A DNA stretch of 64,000 nt. Origin: an uncultured Halanaerobiales bacterium (GTDB lineage Bacteria > Bacillota > Halanaerobiia > Halanaerobiales > M55B127). A model generated the notes under the pieces. It was not told where the DNA came from and made no database searches. It worked only from the letters and a program-made list of their open reading frames with translations. The position numbers and the translations under genes were made by a program. Below are positions 35,196 through 43,925 of this stretch, one piece after another; position 1 is the stretch's first letter; each line of letters begins with the position of its first letter. The stretch lies in contig CAJXKY010000009.1 of NCBI GenBank assembly GCA_913055675.1, positions 1-64,000 of the forward strand, read 5' to 3'.

Positions 35196-35990
35196 TTATT
35201 GAAATATACTTAAAAATAAGGGTATAACAAAATGTAAGGCTATATCAGCAAAATAATGAGATACCATTGCATTTTCTAATCCCTTTTTATAATATAGCCA
35301 ACCGAAGAATATGCCCGGTAAAGCATTTAAAAGTACTGTTCTGAAAACTAATAATGGAGTTAAAGTTGTAATAGCACTTAATGCAGGTAAATGACCGATT
35401 CCAAATAAGAGAGCGGATAAAATAATTGCAATCCAGATTATAGTCTTGTTTTCCTTTACTTCTTCCTTTCTAAATTTAGCAATTATCCATGTTAAAACCC
35501 ATGCATAGAATGTTAAAGAAAATAAGCGCATCAGTACTTCTTCAAAGATCCCACCATAAAAGGCAGCTAGGATTGATTTCCACCATACAAACTGATAACC
35601 AGAAGTTGCAATTGAAGTAGAAAATTCTTCTAGAAAGGGTGCGAAAAGTAAGTCAGTGGCATAAATAATAACACCAAATAATATCCCCATCAAGGGAGCA
35701 AATTTAACTAGAGATTTAATTTTAACTTCAGGTAATTTTTTTCCTGTAGTATAAGCTCTTAATATTGGAACATCAAGATTGATTTTTTTACCTAAAAGTA
35801 GTCCAATATATATTGCGAAAGTAGCTATTAAACCATTAGCTCCTATATATCTAAAAAACAGATTAAAAGTTATTTGATCTCCTTGTAATCCTGCTATATA
35901 GGGTAATCCTAGGATTAAGGCTATTATGGTTATTAATAACAAAACTCCATATAATTTCCAGTTTATTGAACTTTTTAATTTTTTTAACAT
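35196..35990 (-). CDS. CPBP-family intramembrane metalloprotease
   Basis: 264 residues with about eight membrane spans. The CPBP (Abi/CAAX protease-like) motifs are present: EEVLMRL (EExxxR), LLFGIGHLPAL and VSHYFADIALH. Such proteins process prenylated or signal-bearing peptides or provide bacteriocin self-immunity. TTG at 36005 overlaps the ribosome site GGAGG, so the ATG at 35990 is chosen. It lies 74 bases after the ABC ATPase gene, in the same orientation. Confidence 0.85.
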   Translation of the reverse strand: MLKKLKSSINWKLYGVLLLITIIALILGLPYIAGLQGDQITFNLFFRYIGANGLIATFAIYIGLLLGKKINLDVPILRAYTTGKKLPEVKIKSLVKFAPLMGILFGVIIYATDLLFAPFLEEFSTSIATSGYQFVWWKSILAAFYGGIFEEVLMRLFSLTFYAWVLTWIIAKFRKEEVKENKTIIWIAIILSALLFGIGHLPALSAITTLTPLLVFRTVLLNALPGIFFGWLYYKKGLENAMVSHYFADIALHFVIPLFLSIFQ

Positions 35991-36063
35991 ATGTATTGCC
36001 TCCAATTAATTTATGATTAATCATAAAATTTAGTACAATTAGTATAACAATAATTCAATTTAA

Positions 36064-36828
36064 TTAGAATCCCATTTCCAAAAGCCATTTTGAAAGTTCT
36101 GATTCTCTCTTTTTAATATTATTCTTATTTTTATCAAACTTACTTAGTTTATACTCTCCTTTAATAATGCCATCTAACATAAAGATTACTCTCTCTGATT
36201 GAGAAGCAACTTTTATATCATGTGTTACTAACATTATAGTTGTTCCCTCTTCATTAATTGAATGTAAAATATCCATAATATTAGAAGCAGCTTTCGAGTT
36301 TAAGGCCCCAGTAGGTTCATCACCAAATAATATGATAGGATCATTGATCAAAGCCCTACAGATAGCTGTTCTTTGTAATTGTCCTCCCGAAACCTGGGTA
36401 ATATCATTATGTGCTAAATCAAATATACCGGTTTTTTTCATTAAATCTTCTGCTTTTTTATTTATTGCTTCTTTTGGGCTATTTTTAGCTATATAGGCTG
36501 ATAATATTATGTTATCTATAATACCTAAATTTTTTAACAAATTATTTTGTTGAAAAACAAATCCCATCTTATTTAACCTAATTTCTGATTGTTTACTTTC
36601 CGATAATTCATTTAACTGGATACCATCAAAAACCACTTCACCTTCTGACATTTTGTCCATTCCACTTATATTATATAATAAAGTGCTTTTACCGGAGCCG
36701 GATGGCCCCATAACCGAAACAAATTCTCCTTCATTAATAGTTAAATTGACATTTTTTAGTATTTCTTTTTCTATATTATTTACAGTATATTTTTTACATA
36801 AATTATTTGCTTGTAATATTTCATTCAT
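36064..36828 (-). CDS. ABC transporter ATP-binding protein, MacB/LolD-like
   Basis: 254 residues. Walker A GPSGSGKST, Q-loop FVFQQNNLL, signature VSGGQLQR, Walker B IILFGDEPTGALNS and switch VTHDIK are intact. The motif set (MSEGEVVFDG, SGGQLQRTAICRALIN) places it with the MacB/FtsE-like group that drives FtsX-type permeases. It partners with the large FtsX-domain protein 18 bases upstream. The C-terminal extension after about residue 220 is basic. Confidence 0.92.
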   Translation of the reverse strand: MNEILQANNLCKKYTVNNIEKEILKNVNLTINEGEFVSVMGPSGSGKSTLLYNISGMDKMSEGEVVFDGIQLNELSESKQSEIRLNKMGFVFQQNNLLKNLGIIDNIILSAYIAKNSPKEAINKKAEDLMKKTGIFDLAHNDITQVSGGQLQRTAICRALINDPIILFGDEPTGALNSKAASNIMDILHSINEEGTTIMLVTHDIKVASQSERVIFMLDGIIKGEYKLSKFDKNKNNIKKRESELSKWLLEMGF

Positions 36829-36846
36829 AATCTTAAATTCCTCCTT

Positions 36847-39177
36847 TTATTCAACATTAATATCTTCTATATTATAGTCTTCTATAGAATTAATACTTAA
36901 TAAAGTTGTTACTGTAACAATTAAGATCAAAAATATTGGACTTAAAATATATGCTTGAAGCGGATTAATAATGAATTGGATATTTTTTGCACCTAAGACT
37001 GATAGTAATAAACTTAATAAACCTTCTCCTAATGTGTTTGATAGGATAGTACCCACAATAATACCAAGATTTAAAATAAATAGAGCTTTAGTTATATACT
37101 GAATTTTTATATCTCTTAAAGGGATACCTATGCTTTTCATAACAGCAATTTGAGACATATCTTTTGCTGTTAGCATTTTTAAGAAGAGTAATGTGATAAG
37201 TATAGTGATAAATATAGCTATTAGAATAGCAGTGATAGTTAATAATTGCAACTGTTCTATAATATTTGAAACTGTTTGGTTAATATACCCTTCAATATCA
37301 GTAACCTTTATATTATCAAAAGTTGAATTATACTCATTAACTTTATCAGGTATATTGGAATCCACATTGAAATTGATGTTATACCAAACTGCTTTATCAT
37401 AATCAGGATTAATATTAGCTTTGGCAGTTTTACCTCCATTTGTAATATCCTGATATATTCCTGACAGTATCAAATTTTGTTTCTTGCCATTTGCAATAAG
37501 TACTATAGAATCTCCTACATTCTTTTCTAGTTCATTTGCGCTTAAATAAGAAAGAGCCATTTCATTCTTTTCGGAAGGTGCTTTACCATTCACATAATCT
37601 ATCGGAAAAATGTCAAAGTTTCCGGTTGTTACAAAAAGACTTTCCGCTGTGCCTTCCTGGTTTATAATTTCATATTTACCGGTAATATATGGGGCATATT
37701 TAGTAACATCTGGATCATTTTTAAGATAGGCAATTATATTTTCAAATTGCTTTTGCATTTGTTGTGTATTTCTTAAATCAAGAATTATATCGCTTTTCCC
37801 TACTCCCATATATTTAATAAATTCAGGAGATTGAATTGTGTTAAGGAAATTTAAGGGAACGATAATTATAAAAGTACATAAGATAAAGACCAAAAATAAT
37901 ATAATATATGTCTTAAATCTCAAAACCACATCTCTTAAGCCTAAGAATATATTTGAGTTGATGGTTTTATTTTTATAAAGAGCTAATTTATCATTATTTG
38001 AATAAATACCACCCGAACTACCCATTCTAATTGCTTCAACAGCTGAAACCTTTTTAAATCTTTTTAAAACAAATAAAGAAAACAAGATAACTATTAAAGC
38101 AATTAAAAATGAAGCTGCCGAAGGTAACAATAATTCAAAATAAGATAAAGGGGTTTTTCCTATATATAGCATAATATTATCCATAAAGAGACTGTTAACA
38201 AATAGCGATAATAAATAACCTGTAAAAGCAGCTGTAATTGCTAAGATAAAATATTTGGATAAGTATATATTTCTTATTTTTGATGGTGATATACCAATTG
38301 CCTTCATAACTCCAATTTCTCGATAATCTTCTTCAAGAGTTAATAAAATTATAAACCTTAAACATAATAAAGAAATTACGCATAATAAAATGCTTATTAA
38401 AATAATTACTGCTGCGATTAGACCATCTGTTAAGCTATTCATTAATCTAAGGATTTGAATATCTATCGTAGGTCCCTTTTGTGGTAAATTAGATTGACTG
38501 TATTGGTTTCTAAATTCCTTCAAAGTATTTATATCTTTTAACTGAAAGGAAATTAGATATTCAGAATCTCCAAAATTATCTTTTAAAGTATTAAAATCAG
38601 TAGTATTGACAACAAATCTTTTTGAACTAATTATAGAGGGATTCATTTGTACATCCCTTACAAAATCTGTAATAATAAAAGAAATTTCATTATTGTTATT
38701 TTGGATTCTTATAGTATCTCCAATTTTTAAATCTTTATTTTGCATATAATGAATTGGAACTGCAATTTCTCCCTTTGTTACTTTTATTATGTTATTATCT
38801 AAATTTAAAAGATAATCAAATTCTTTACTCTGTTTTACAAAACCATTATCTATGATACTGTGTTTTTCTGAAAGATTACTATTTATGTATAAATTAGAAC
38901 CTGAAATATTAATCATCTCAATGGTCTGTCTACTTTTTATAAGATTGTTTTTTGTACTCCATTCATCAATAATATCTTGGTTAAAATCACCGGTATGTGA
39001 TTGGGTAAAATGAGGTGCAGAAGCTTTTTCAAATATGTAATCTAGTGAATTCAACAAATTTATTATCATATTAGTTCCACTTGCCATTAACATAGCTGAA
39101 AGCATTATAAAAATAAAAACAGCAATTGTAATAATCTTTTTTCGTAATAAATCTCTTTTTAATATTTTAAATATCAT
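36847..39177 (-). CDS. ABC transporter permease with two FtsX domains
   Basis: 776 residues. An N-terminal span (about 13-35) is followed by a large extracytoplasmic domain (about 40-250) and a three-span FtsX domain with GVMKAIGISPSKI. A fourth hydrophobic region (about 420-445), a second extracytoplasmic domain and a second FtsX block with AVMKSIGIPLRDI follow, ending near the C-terminus. This duplicated layout is typical of MacB/LolC-like export or mechanotransmission systems. Substrate unknown. The ribosome site is AGAGGAGAG. Confidence 0.88.
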   Translation of the reverse strand: MIFKILKRDLLRKKIITIAVFIFIMLSAMLMASGTNMIINLLNSLDYIFEKASAPHFTQSHTGDFNQDIIDEWSTKNNLIKSRQTIEMINISGSNLYINSNLSEKHSIIDNGFVKQSKEFDYLLNLDNNIIKVTKGEIAVPIHYMQNKDLKIGDTIRIQNNNNEISFIITDFVRDVQMNPSIISSKRFVVNTTDFNTLKDNFGDSEYLISFQLKDINTLKEFRNQYSQSNLPQKGPTIDIQILRLMNSLTDGLIAAVIILISILLCVISLLCLRFIILLTLEEDYREIGVMKAIGISPSKIRNIYLSKYFILAITAAFTGYLLSLFVNSLFMDNIMLYIGKTPLSYFELLLPSAASFLIALIVILFSLFVLKRFKKVSAVEAIRMGSSGGIYSNNDKLALYKNKTINSNIFLGLRDVVLRFKTYIILFLVFILCTFIIIVPLNFLNTIQSPEFIKYMGVGKSDIILDLRNTQQMQKQFENIIAYLKNDPDVTKYAPYITGKYEIINQEGTAESLFVTTGNFDIFPIDYVNGKAPSEKNEMALSYLSANELEKNVGDSIVLIANGKKQNLILSGIYQDITNGGKTAKANINPDYDKAVWYNINFNVDSNIPDKVNEYNSTFDNIKVTDIEGYINQTVSNIIEQLQLLTITAILIAIFITILITLLFLKMLTAKDMSQIAVMKSIGIPLRDIKIQYITKALFILNLGIIVGTILSNTLGEGLLSLLLSVLGAKNIQFIINPLQAYILSPIFLILIVTVTTLLSINSIEDYNIEDINVE

Positions 39178-39311
39178 CGGTTCTCTCCTCTTCTTAGTTT
39201 ACAAATATATAAGCAATAAATAGGGCTATATATTAATTAATATTATTTATGTAAATTATTTGAAATAGTTCTTAATAATTAAGCATCAGCTGACTTTTTC
39301 CTTTATTTATA

Positions 39312-40106
39312 TTACATTTTTTTAAATTTTTCTATCCAAAAACTCTTTTCTTTTGTAATTAATACAATTACTATTAAAATATTAACAATGGTAAATAGAT
39401 AATAAGCATTAGCAGCATTAATATTGAAATAATTTTGAGAGATATTAACTCCTCCATGTAAGATAACTGCCGGTATTATACTCTTATTCCCTATTTTATT
39501 TTGTAAAAAAGTAAGGATCATTGAAAGTGCTAAAATATTTAATAAATACCATCCAAAAGGTAGATTAGCCTGAGGAGAAGCTTTTATAAAGTATAGAGGT
39601 ATATGCCATATATACCAAATAAGTCCTATTACAATACTTGAAATAAATGGGTTAAATTTATTTAAAAGCTTTGGTAATAAAAATCCTCTCCAGCCAAATT
39701 CTTCCTGTCCTCCACCTAAAAGCATTATAGTTAATAGATTTAAAGGATAAAGATACCATTGGGTATTTACTTCTCTGATTAAATTATTAAGCTGAAAGGA
39801 ATTTATTATTATATAGACCATAAAAGCAACTATTAAAGGATATGTAAGGGCGAATAAAATACTTTTTAAATTAGGTTTTGTTTTTATAATATTTTTAAAC
39901 CACATGATAATTTGTTTTTTATCATTTGTAAAATAAATTGTAATTAATGCACCAAAAACCGGTCCAAAACCACCTATAATAATCAACCATTGAGTAGAAT
40001 TGTTTATATTTTGAGTAAAAATTAAATATGACCAAAGAACCCATGAAAATAAATAGGTAAAGATTATAAAACTGAATATTTGATTATTCTTAATAAGTTT
40101 TCGCAT
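39312..40106 (-). CDS. CPBP-family intramembrane metalloprotease (second copy)
   Basis: 264 residues with about seven or eight spans. The motifs are GGGQEEFGWRGFLLPKLL (EExxxR), IWYIWHIPLYF and VILHGGVNISQN. It is more like the classical Abi group than the other CPBP gene at 35196. It lies upstream of the ABC/FtsX genes with a 134-base gap. Its ribosome site AAAGAGGT forms part of a long inverted repeat (40112-40170), which may repress it. Confidence 0.86.
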   Translation of the reverse strand: MRKLIKNNQIFSFIIFTYLFSWVLWSYLIFTQNINNSTQWLIIIGGFGPVFGALITIYFTNDKKQIIMWFKNIIKTKPNLKSILFALTYPLIVAFMVYIIINSFQLNNLIREVNTQWYLYPLNLLTIMLLGGGQEEFGWRGFLLPKLLNKFNPFISSIVIGLIWYIWHIPLYFIKASPQANLPFGWYLLNILALSMILTFLQNKIGNKSIIPAVILHGGVNISQNYFNINAANAYYLFTIVNILIVIVLITKEKSFWIEKFKKM

Positions 40107-40170
40107 AAAAAAATACCTCTTTTCACTAACTCTTGTAAATATTATACAAGAGATAAGTTAAAGAGGTATT
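40105..40170 (-). terminator. Long hairpin overlapping the ribosome site of the CPBP gene
   Basis: Outer arms AATACCTCTTT (40112-40122) and AAAGAGGTATT (40160-40170), inner arms CTCTTGTA (40130-40137) and TACAAGAG (40145-40152). On the minus transcript the hairpin is followed by a run of seven T. It can end transcription from the oxidoreductase gene and also hides AAAGAGGT, the ribosome site of the next gene. The alternative reading is an operator, since it contains a TATAAT in the minus direction. Confidence 0.6.
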
Positions 40171-40195
40171 ACCAAAATATTAATTATTTATTAAG

Positions 40196-41176
40196 TTATT
40201 GTGTTTCAAAAGGATATTTAAATCCTATAATTTCTCTAGCTCTGTCTAATATTTTCATATTGTTTAGGGTTATCTGTTTAGTAGCTATATTATTTTCGAT
40301 ATTATTATTCATTATATCTTGATTTACTGCTTTGATTTGATAAGTATATCCTTTACTTTCTCTTTCATCTTCAATGTTTTCTTTGTTATCTCCTTTTACT
40401 AATACTGCTCTTTGAGCTCTTAAAAAATCCGGGATATAGATTTGGCCTTCAGTTCCATAAATTGTAGCTTCGGTTAAAATATCGGCTTGTATTGAACAGG
40501 TCAACTGAGCAATTTGTTCTTTGGGATATTTTAAAAGTAAAGCAGAGTGCTCATCTACACCTGTATCTCCTATATAACTAGATGCATTAACATCCTTTGG
40601 CTCCCCTTCAAGTAGATAATTTGAGAGGGCTACTGGATAAATACCAGTATCAAGCAGTGTACCACCGGCAAGTTTTGGATCAAACAATCTTTTATTTTCT
40701 TTCTTTACAGCATTAATACCGACGCGTGCTGTTAACAATCTTATTTCTCCTATTTTCCCTCCATTTATCAATTTTTTAACTTTAAGAATCGGTGGTAAAA
40801 AGTATGTCCACATTGCTTCCATTAAAAATAAGTTTTTTTCTTCAGCTAGTTTAAACATTTTTTGGGCCTGCTTTTCGTTAACAGCAATTGGTTTTTCACA
40901 TAATACATGTTTATTATTATTTAAGCAAAGTGAAGTATTTTCTAAATGATGACTATGAGGGGTAGCTATATAGATTACATCTATTTCATCATCTTTAGCA
41001 AGCTCTTCATAATTAGAATAGCTTTTTTCAATATTATTTTTTAATGCAAATTTTTCTGCTTTATCGCGAGAGCGAGATGCTATTGCAGTGATTTTTCCTT
41101 GTTCAATATAATCAAATTCTTCTGTAAAGACTTGAGCAATAAAACCGGCCCCAATAATTCCCCAGTTAATAGTCAT
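40196..41176 (-). CDS. Gfo/Idh/MocA-family NAD(P)-dependent oxidoreductase
   Basis: 326 residues. The N-terminal Rossmann domain has WGIIGAGFIAQVF and IDVIYIATPHSHH; the signature ends VLCEKPIAVN. The C-terminal domain has ARVGINAV and GGTLLDTGIYPVAL, the latter typical of dihydrodiol dehydrogenase-like members. It acts on a sugar, cyclitol or diol; the substrate is unknown. The ATG follows a GGAGG site. It is monocistronic or the head gene of the hairpin-separated CPBP gene. Confidence 0.92.
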   Translation of the reverse strand: MTINWGIIGAGFIAQVFTEEFDYIEQGKITAIASRSRDKAEKFALKNNIEKSYSNYEELAKDDEIDVIYIATPHSHHLENTSLCLNNNKHVLCEKPIAVNEKQAQKMFKLAEEKNLFLMEAMWTYFLPPILKVKKLINGGKIGEIRLLTARVGINAVKKENKRLFDPKLAGGTLLDTGIYPVALSNYLLEGEPKDVNASSYIGDTGVDEHSALLLKYPKEQIAQLTCSIQADILTEATIYGTEGQIYIPDFLRAQRAVLVKGDNKENIEDERESKGYTYQIKAVNQDIMNNNIENNIATKQITLNNMKILDRAREIIGFKYPFETQ

Positions 41177-41261
41177 TTAAATTTACCTCCTTAAGGTATA
41201 AAAATATGTTCATAATTTTCTTAATATTATTGTATCAAAATTAAGATGAAATTTACACTAA

Positions 41262-41305
41262 ATAAAAAAAAGAGTTTGGAGATAATTTACTTTCTCCAAA
41301 CTCTT
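41262..41305 (-). terminator. Intrinsic terminator after the CehA-type gene
   Basis: Perfect 13-base arms (41270-41282 and 41293-41305, AAGAGTTTGGAGA and complement), ten-base loop, then seven T on the minus strand. Confidence 0.85.
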
Positions 41306-41348
41306 GATTAAGTCTTAGTGATTATATATTAAATTGTTTGGTTATACT

Positions 41349-43652
41349 TTAATTTGCTTCTACCCAGATTGGGTTTGTATATAAATGGTTACCAGCTTTA
41401 TCTACTATAATTAATGAATACCAAGTATCTTCAGAAGTAGGTAGATAGAATTCATATTCTTTTTCTTCAACTTCTTCAAGGTCTACATATTGTGAAGAAA
41501 GAAGTCTTGATTTAATTTTTTCTCCTTCTTTTACTACATGTACTTCTTTTAGACCTTTAGCTGCTGCAGCCTCAAATGAAAGTTCAAAAACTCCATTTTC
41601 AAGTTGATAGGTTTGACCAAAGTCTTTTTCTGGATATACTAATGGTCCGCGACTAACAAAAGAATTACCTTCTTTAACTGCTGCTGAAAAAGTTTCTGCA
41701 GTTAAATCACCTTCCACATTAGCGAAAGTACGAATATAGCCGGTTGTATTGCTTTCAATATCATGTATATCAGTATTACCTACCATATATTTTTCTTTAC
41801 CTTGATTCCATAGATTGTATAATTTATTGATAGTTTTCTTATCACTATTTTTGATCTTTTGTTTTCTAATTTCTACGACATCATAATCATTATCATAACC
41901 ACCTGGGATTGAGTCATTATTTTGGGCATTATAATATCCATAAGAAATCCAGGGATGGTTTATTTGAATAACTACATCTTCTAATTCGCGAGCAGTTTCA
42001 AATATTTCACTAGCTGTTCCTGTACTATGAAGTTTTTCATATCCCATAGGTAGTGGAAATACATTGAAGTGTGACCACATAGGGGAAATTTCCACAGATG
42101 GGATGAATGGTAAATCTCTTTGATTTGCAAATTCCTTTACTGCTCTATGTCTTGCTACTGAGTCATGATCACTTACAAAGGCCAAATCTGTTTGTGCTGC
42201 TAGGTTTGAAATAACTAATTCTTTTGGAGTTGTAATTCCATCTAAAATGTCTGAATGTTGATGGAGATCTGCACTATACCAATTATGGTCATTGGGTTGT
42301 TTTGTGATATTAATTGTAGCAGAAAGATTATTAGTTTCTCCACTTTTAACTGTAATATCTTCTAAAGTTGTTTCCTCTGCAACAAAAGGAGCACCAGAAT
42401 TAATAGTCATATCATAAGTTGCAGGTGGAAATGCAAAACTTGCTTTTCCCTTATTATCTAAATTGGTAAATTTAGTAGTACTTCCTAAATATCTAATTGG
42501 ATATTCCGGACCACCAGAAATCTCTATTTTTGCATCAAGAGGTTTTTCTGTATTATTTTCAGAGACTCCTAAATTAATATTACCGGGTCCTTTAACATCT
42601 GTTAAATTAACTGTTTTTTCTTCATTTTCTTTTACAGTTACCTTTTTACTACTACTGGGGGCATTTTTTTCTGCCATTGCTTTTAATTGATAAGTACCAG
42701 TAGGTAAGTCAAATGAATATTTTCCATCTTTTCCAATATTCCAACCAAATACTTCACCATTTTTATAGGCAACTACAATTAATTTTTCTAATTTTTGTCC
42801 CTGAGTATTGATAACTTTTCCCGATACTTTACCACGGGCTGTATCGTTGAGTTCCATGTTGAAGTCTATTACTGGAGATGATTCCCCCTTAGGAACAACC
42901 TGTAGCCAGGCTTCATAGGTTTTTTCATCTTCAGGATTAAAAGTATTTGTTTTAAACTGTTCTGTCCAAGTGGTACCTCCGTCAACTGTACTATAGTAAT
43001 TAGAATGTAGGCCAAAAGCCCAATTCTCATTATAGCCTACCATCCAGTCGCCGAGAGTGTTTTCTCTTGCACCACGGCCACCTGGAACATCGATCCAGCC
43101 ACCTTCAATTGATAAGGTATAGCCTGAATTAATATCTTCATGTACTTCTTTAGCATTCTTTAAAGTTGATTCTAAATGAACGAATTCATCACCTTTTTCT
43201 AAAGTTATCGTGGTTATTAACTCTGCTTCATACCAGTCTCTTTTTACTTCAACTACACCTTTTTTAGGTGAATTTTCTACTATTTTTACATCTTGATAAT
43301 CTGTTGGCCAACCTGACCATCTATCTGGCAGGAAGTCAACTAGGATTAGTCTATCTAATTGAATTTCTCCGTCTACAACTGGAGCACCATCAAGGATTCC
43401 ACCTCTTGGAACACCCCAGGGAGGTTTACTTCCTTCTGTACCGGATATTGTTACTGCAAAATTACTGTTTTTCATTGTAATATCATTTTCTGAGTTAGCT
43501 TCGCCACCAGGAATTGGAGTCCAACCCTTTTCGACCTTTACTCCGTTGTCAGCTGCTTGAATTATTCCTGTAGATGTGCTTAGACTTACTAGTAGAACTA
43601 AAATTCCTAATGAGATTAATAAGTTTTTGAAATTGACTTTATCTTGTATCAT
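41349..43652 (-). CDS. Secreted CehA/McbA-type metallohydrolase (PHP domain)
   Basis: 767 residues. Signal peptide about 1-33, a beta-sandwich N-terminal region (to about 265), and a carboxypeptidase-regulatory-like domain (about 275-350, ARGKVSGKVINTQGQKL to TYQLKAMA). A second beta domain follows, then a PHP domain beginning NWYSADLHQHSD with DLAFVSDHD and IQINHP and GNTDIHD. PHP metal centres cleave phosphoesters or other esters. The extracytoplasmic location is unusual for phosphoesterases. It has its own TTGACA promoter and a strong AGGAGG site; a terminator follows. Confidence 0.85.
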   Translation of the reverse strand: MIQDKVNFKNLLISLGILVLLVSLSTSTGIIQAADNGVKVEKGWTPIPGGEANSENDITMKNSNFAVTISGTEGSKPPWGVPRGGILDGAPVVDGEIQLDRLILVDFLPDRWSGWPTDYQDVKIVENSPKKGVVEVKRDWYEAELITTITLEKGDEFVHLESTLKNAKEVHEDINSGYTLSIEGGWIDVPGGRGARENTLGDWMVGYNENWAFGLHSNYYSTVDGGTTWTEQFKTNTFNPEDEKTYEAWLQVVPKGESSPVIDFNMELNDTARGKVSGKVINTQGQKLEKLIVVAYKNGEVFGWNIGKDGKYSFDLPTGTYQLKAMAEKNAPSSSKKVTVKENEEKTVNLTDVKGPGNINLGVSENNTEKPLDAKIEISGGPEYPIRYLGSTTKFTNLDNKGKASFAFPPATYDMTINSGAPFVAEETTLEDITVKSGETNNLSATINITKQPNDHNWYSADLHQHSDILDGITTPKELVISNLAAQTDLAFVSDHDSVARHRAVKEFANQRDLPFIPSVEISPMWSHFNVFPLPMGYEKLHSTGTASEIFETARELEDVVIQINHPWISYGYYNAQNNDSIPGGYDNDYDVVEIRKQKIKNSDKKTINKLYNLWNQGKEKYMVGNTDIHDIESNTTGYIRTFANVEGDLTAETFSAAVKEGNSFVSRGPLVYPEKDFGQTYQLENGVFELSFEAAAAKGLKEVHVVKEGEKIKSRLLSSQYVDLEEVEEKEYEFYLPTSEDTWYSLIIVDKAGNHLYTNPIWVEAN

Positions 43653-43715
43653 TAATTTTTAACCTCCTGTTTGAATTTATTGAAATATTTTTCTTGATTG
43701 ATAGTGACCGTTATA

Positions 43716-43744
43716 AATAATAACATATATATTTGACTTGTCAA
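43716..43744 (-). promoter_or_regulatory. Promoter of the CehA-type gene
   Basis: Minus strand: consensus -35 TTGACA (43739-43744) and, 17 bases on, ATTATT (43716-43721), a poor -10. The -35 is certain, the -10 less so. Confidence 0.45.
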
Positions 43745-43873
43745 GCCCTGTATAACTCTTAGAAAAAATCAGCTCTTAAATATTTAAACATTCTCTTACA
43801 ATTTTGAATATATACCATTATTTCATAAATATTTAAAAGTTTTTAACAATTATTTATCTTTTTCATATTAAAA

Positions 43874-43916
43874 ATAAAAAAACCCTCCAATACCGTGAAC
43901 TGGTAATGGAAGGTTA
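43874..43916 (-). terminator. Intrinsic terminator after the P-type ATPase gene
   Basis: Minus strand arms AACCTTCCATTACC and GGTATTGGAGGGTT (one mismatch, one wobble) around a seven-base loop, followed by seven T. Confidence 0.8.
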
Positions 43917-43925
43917 ATCAAATTA

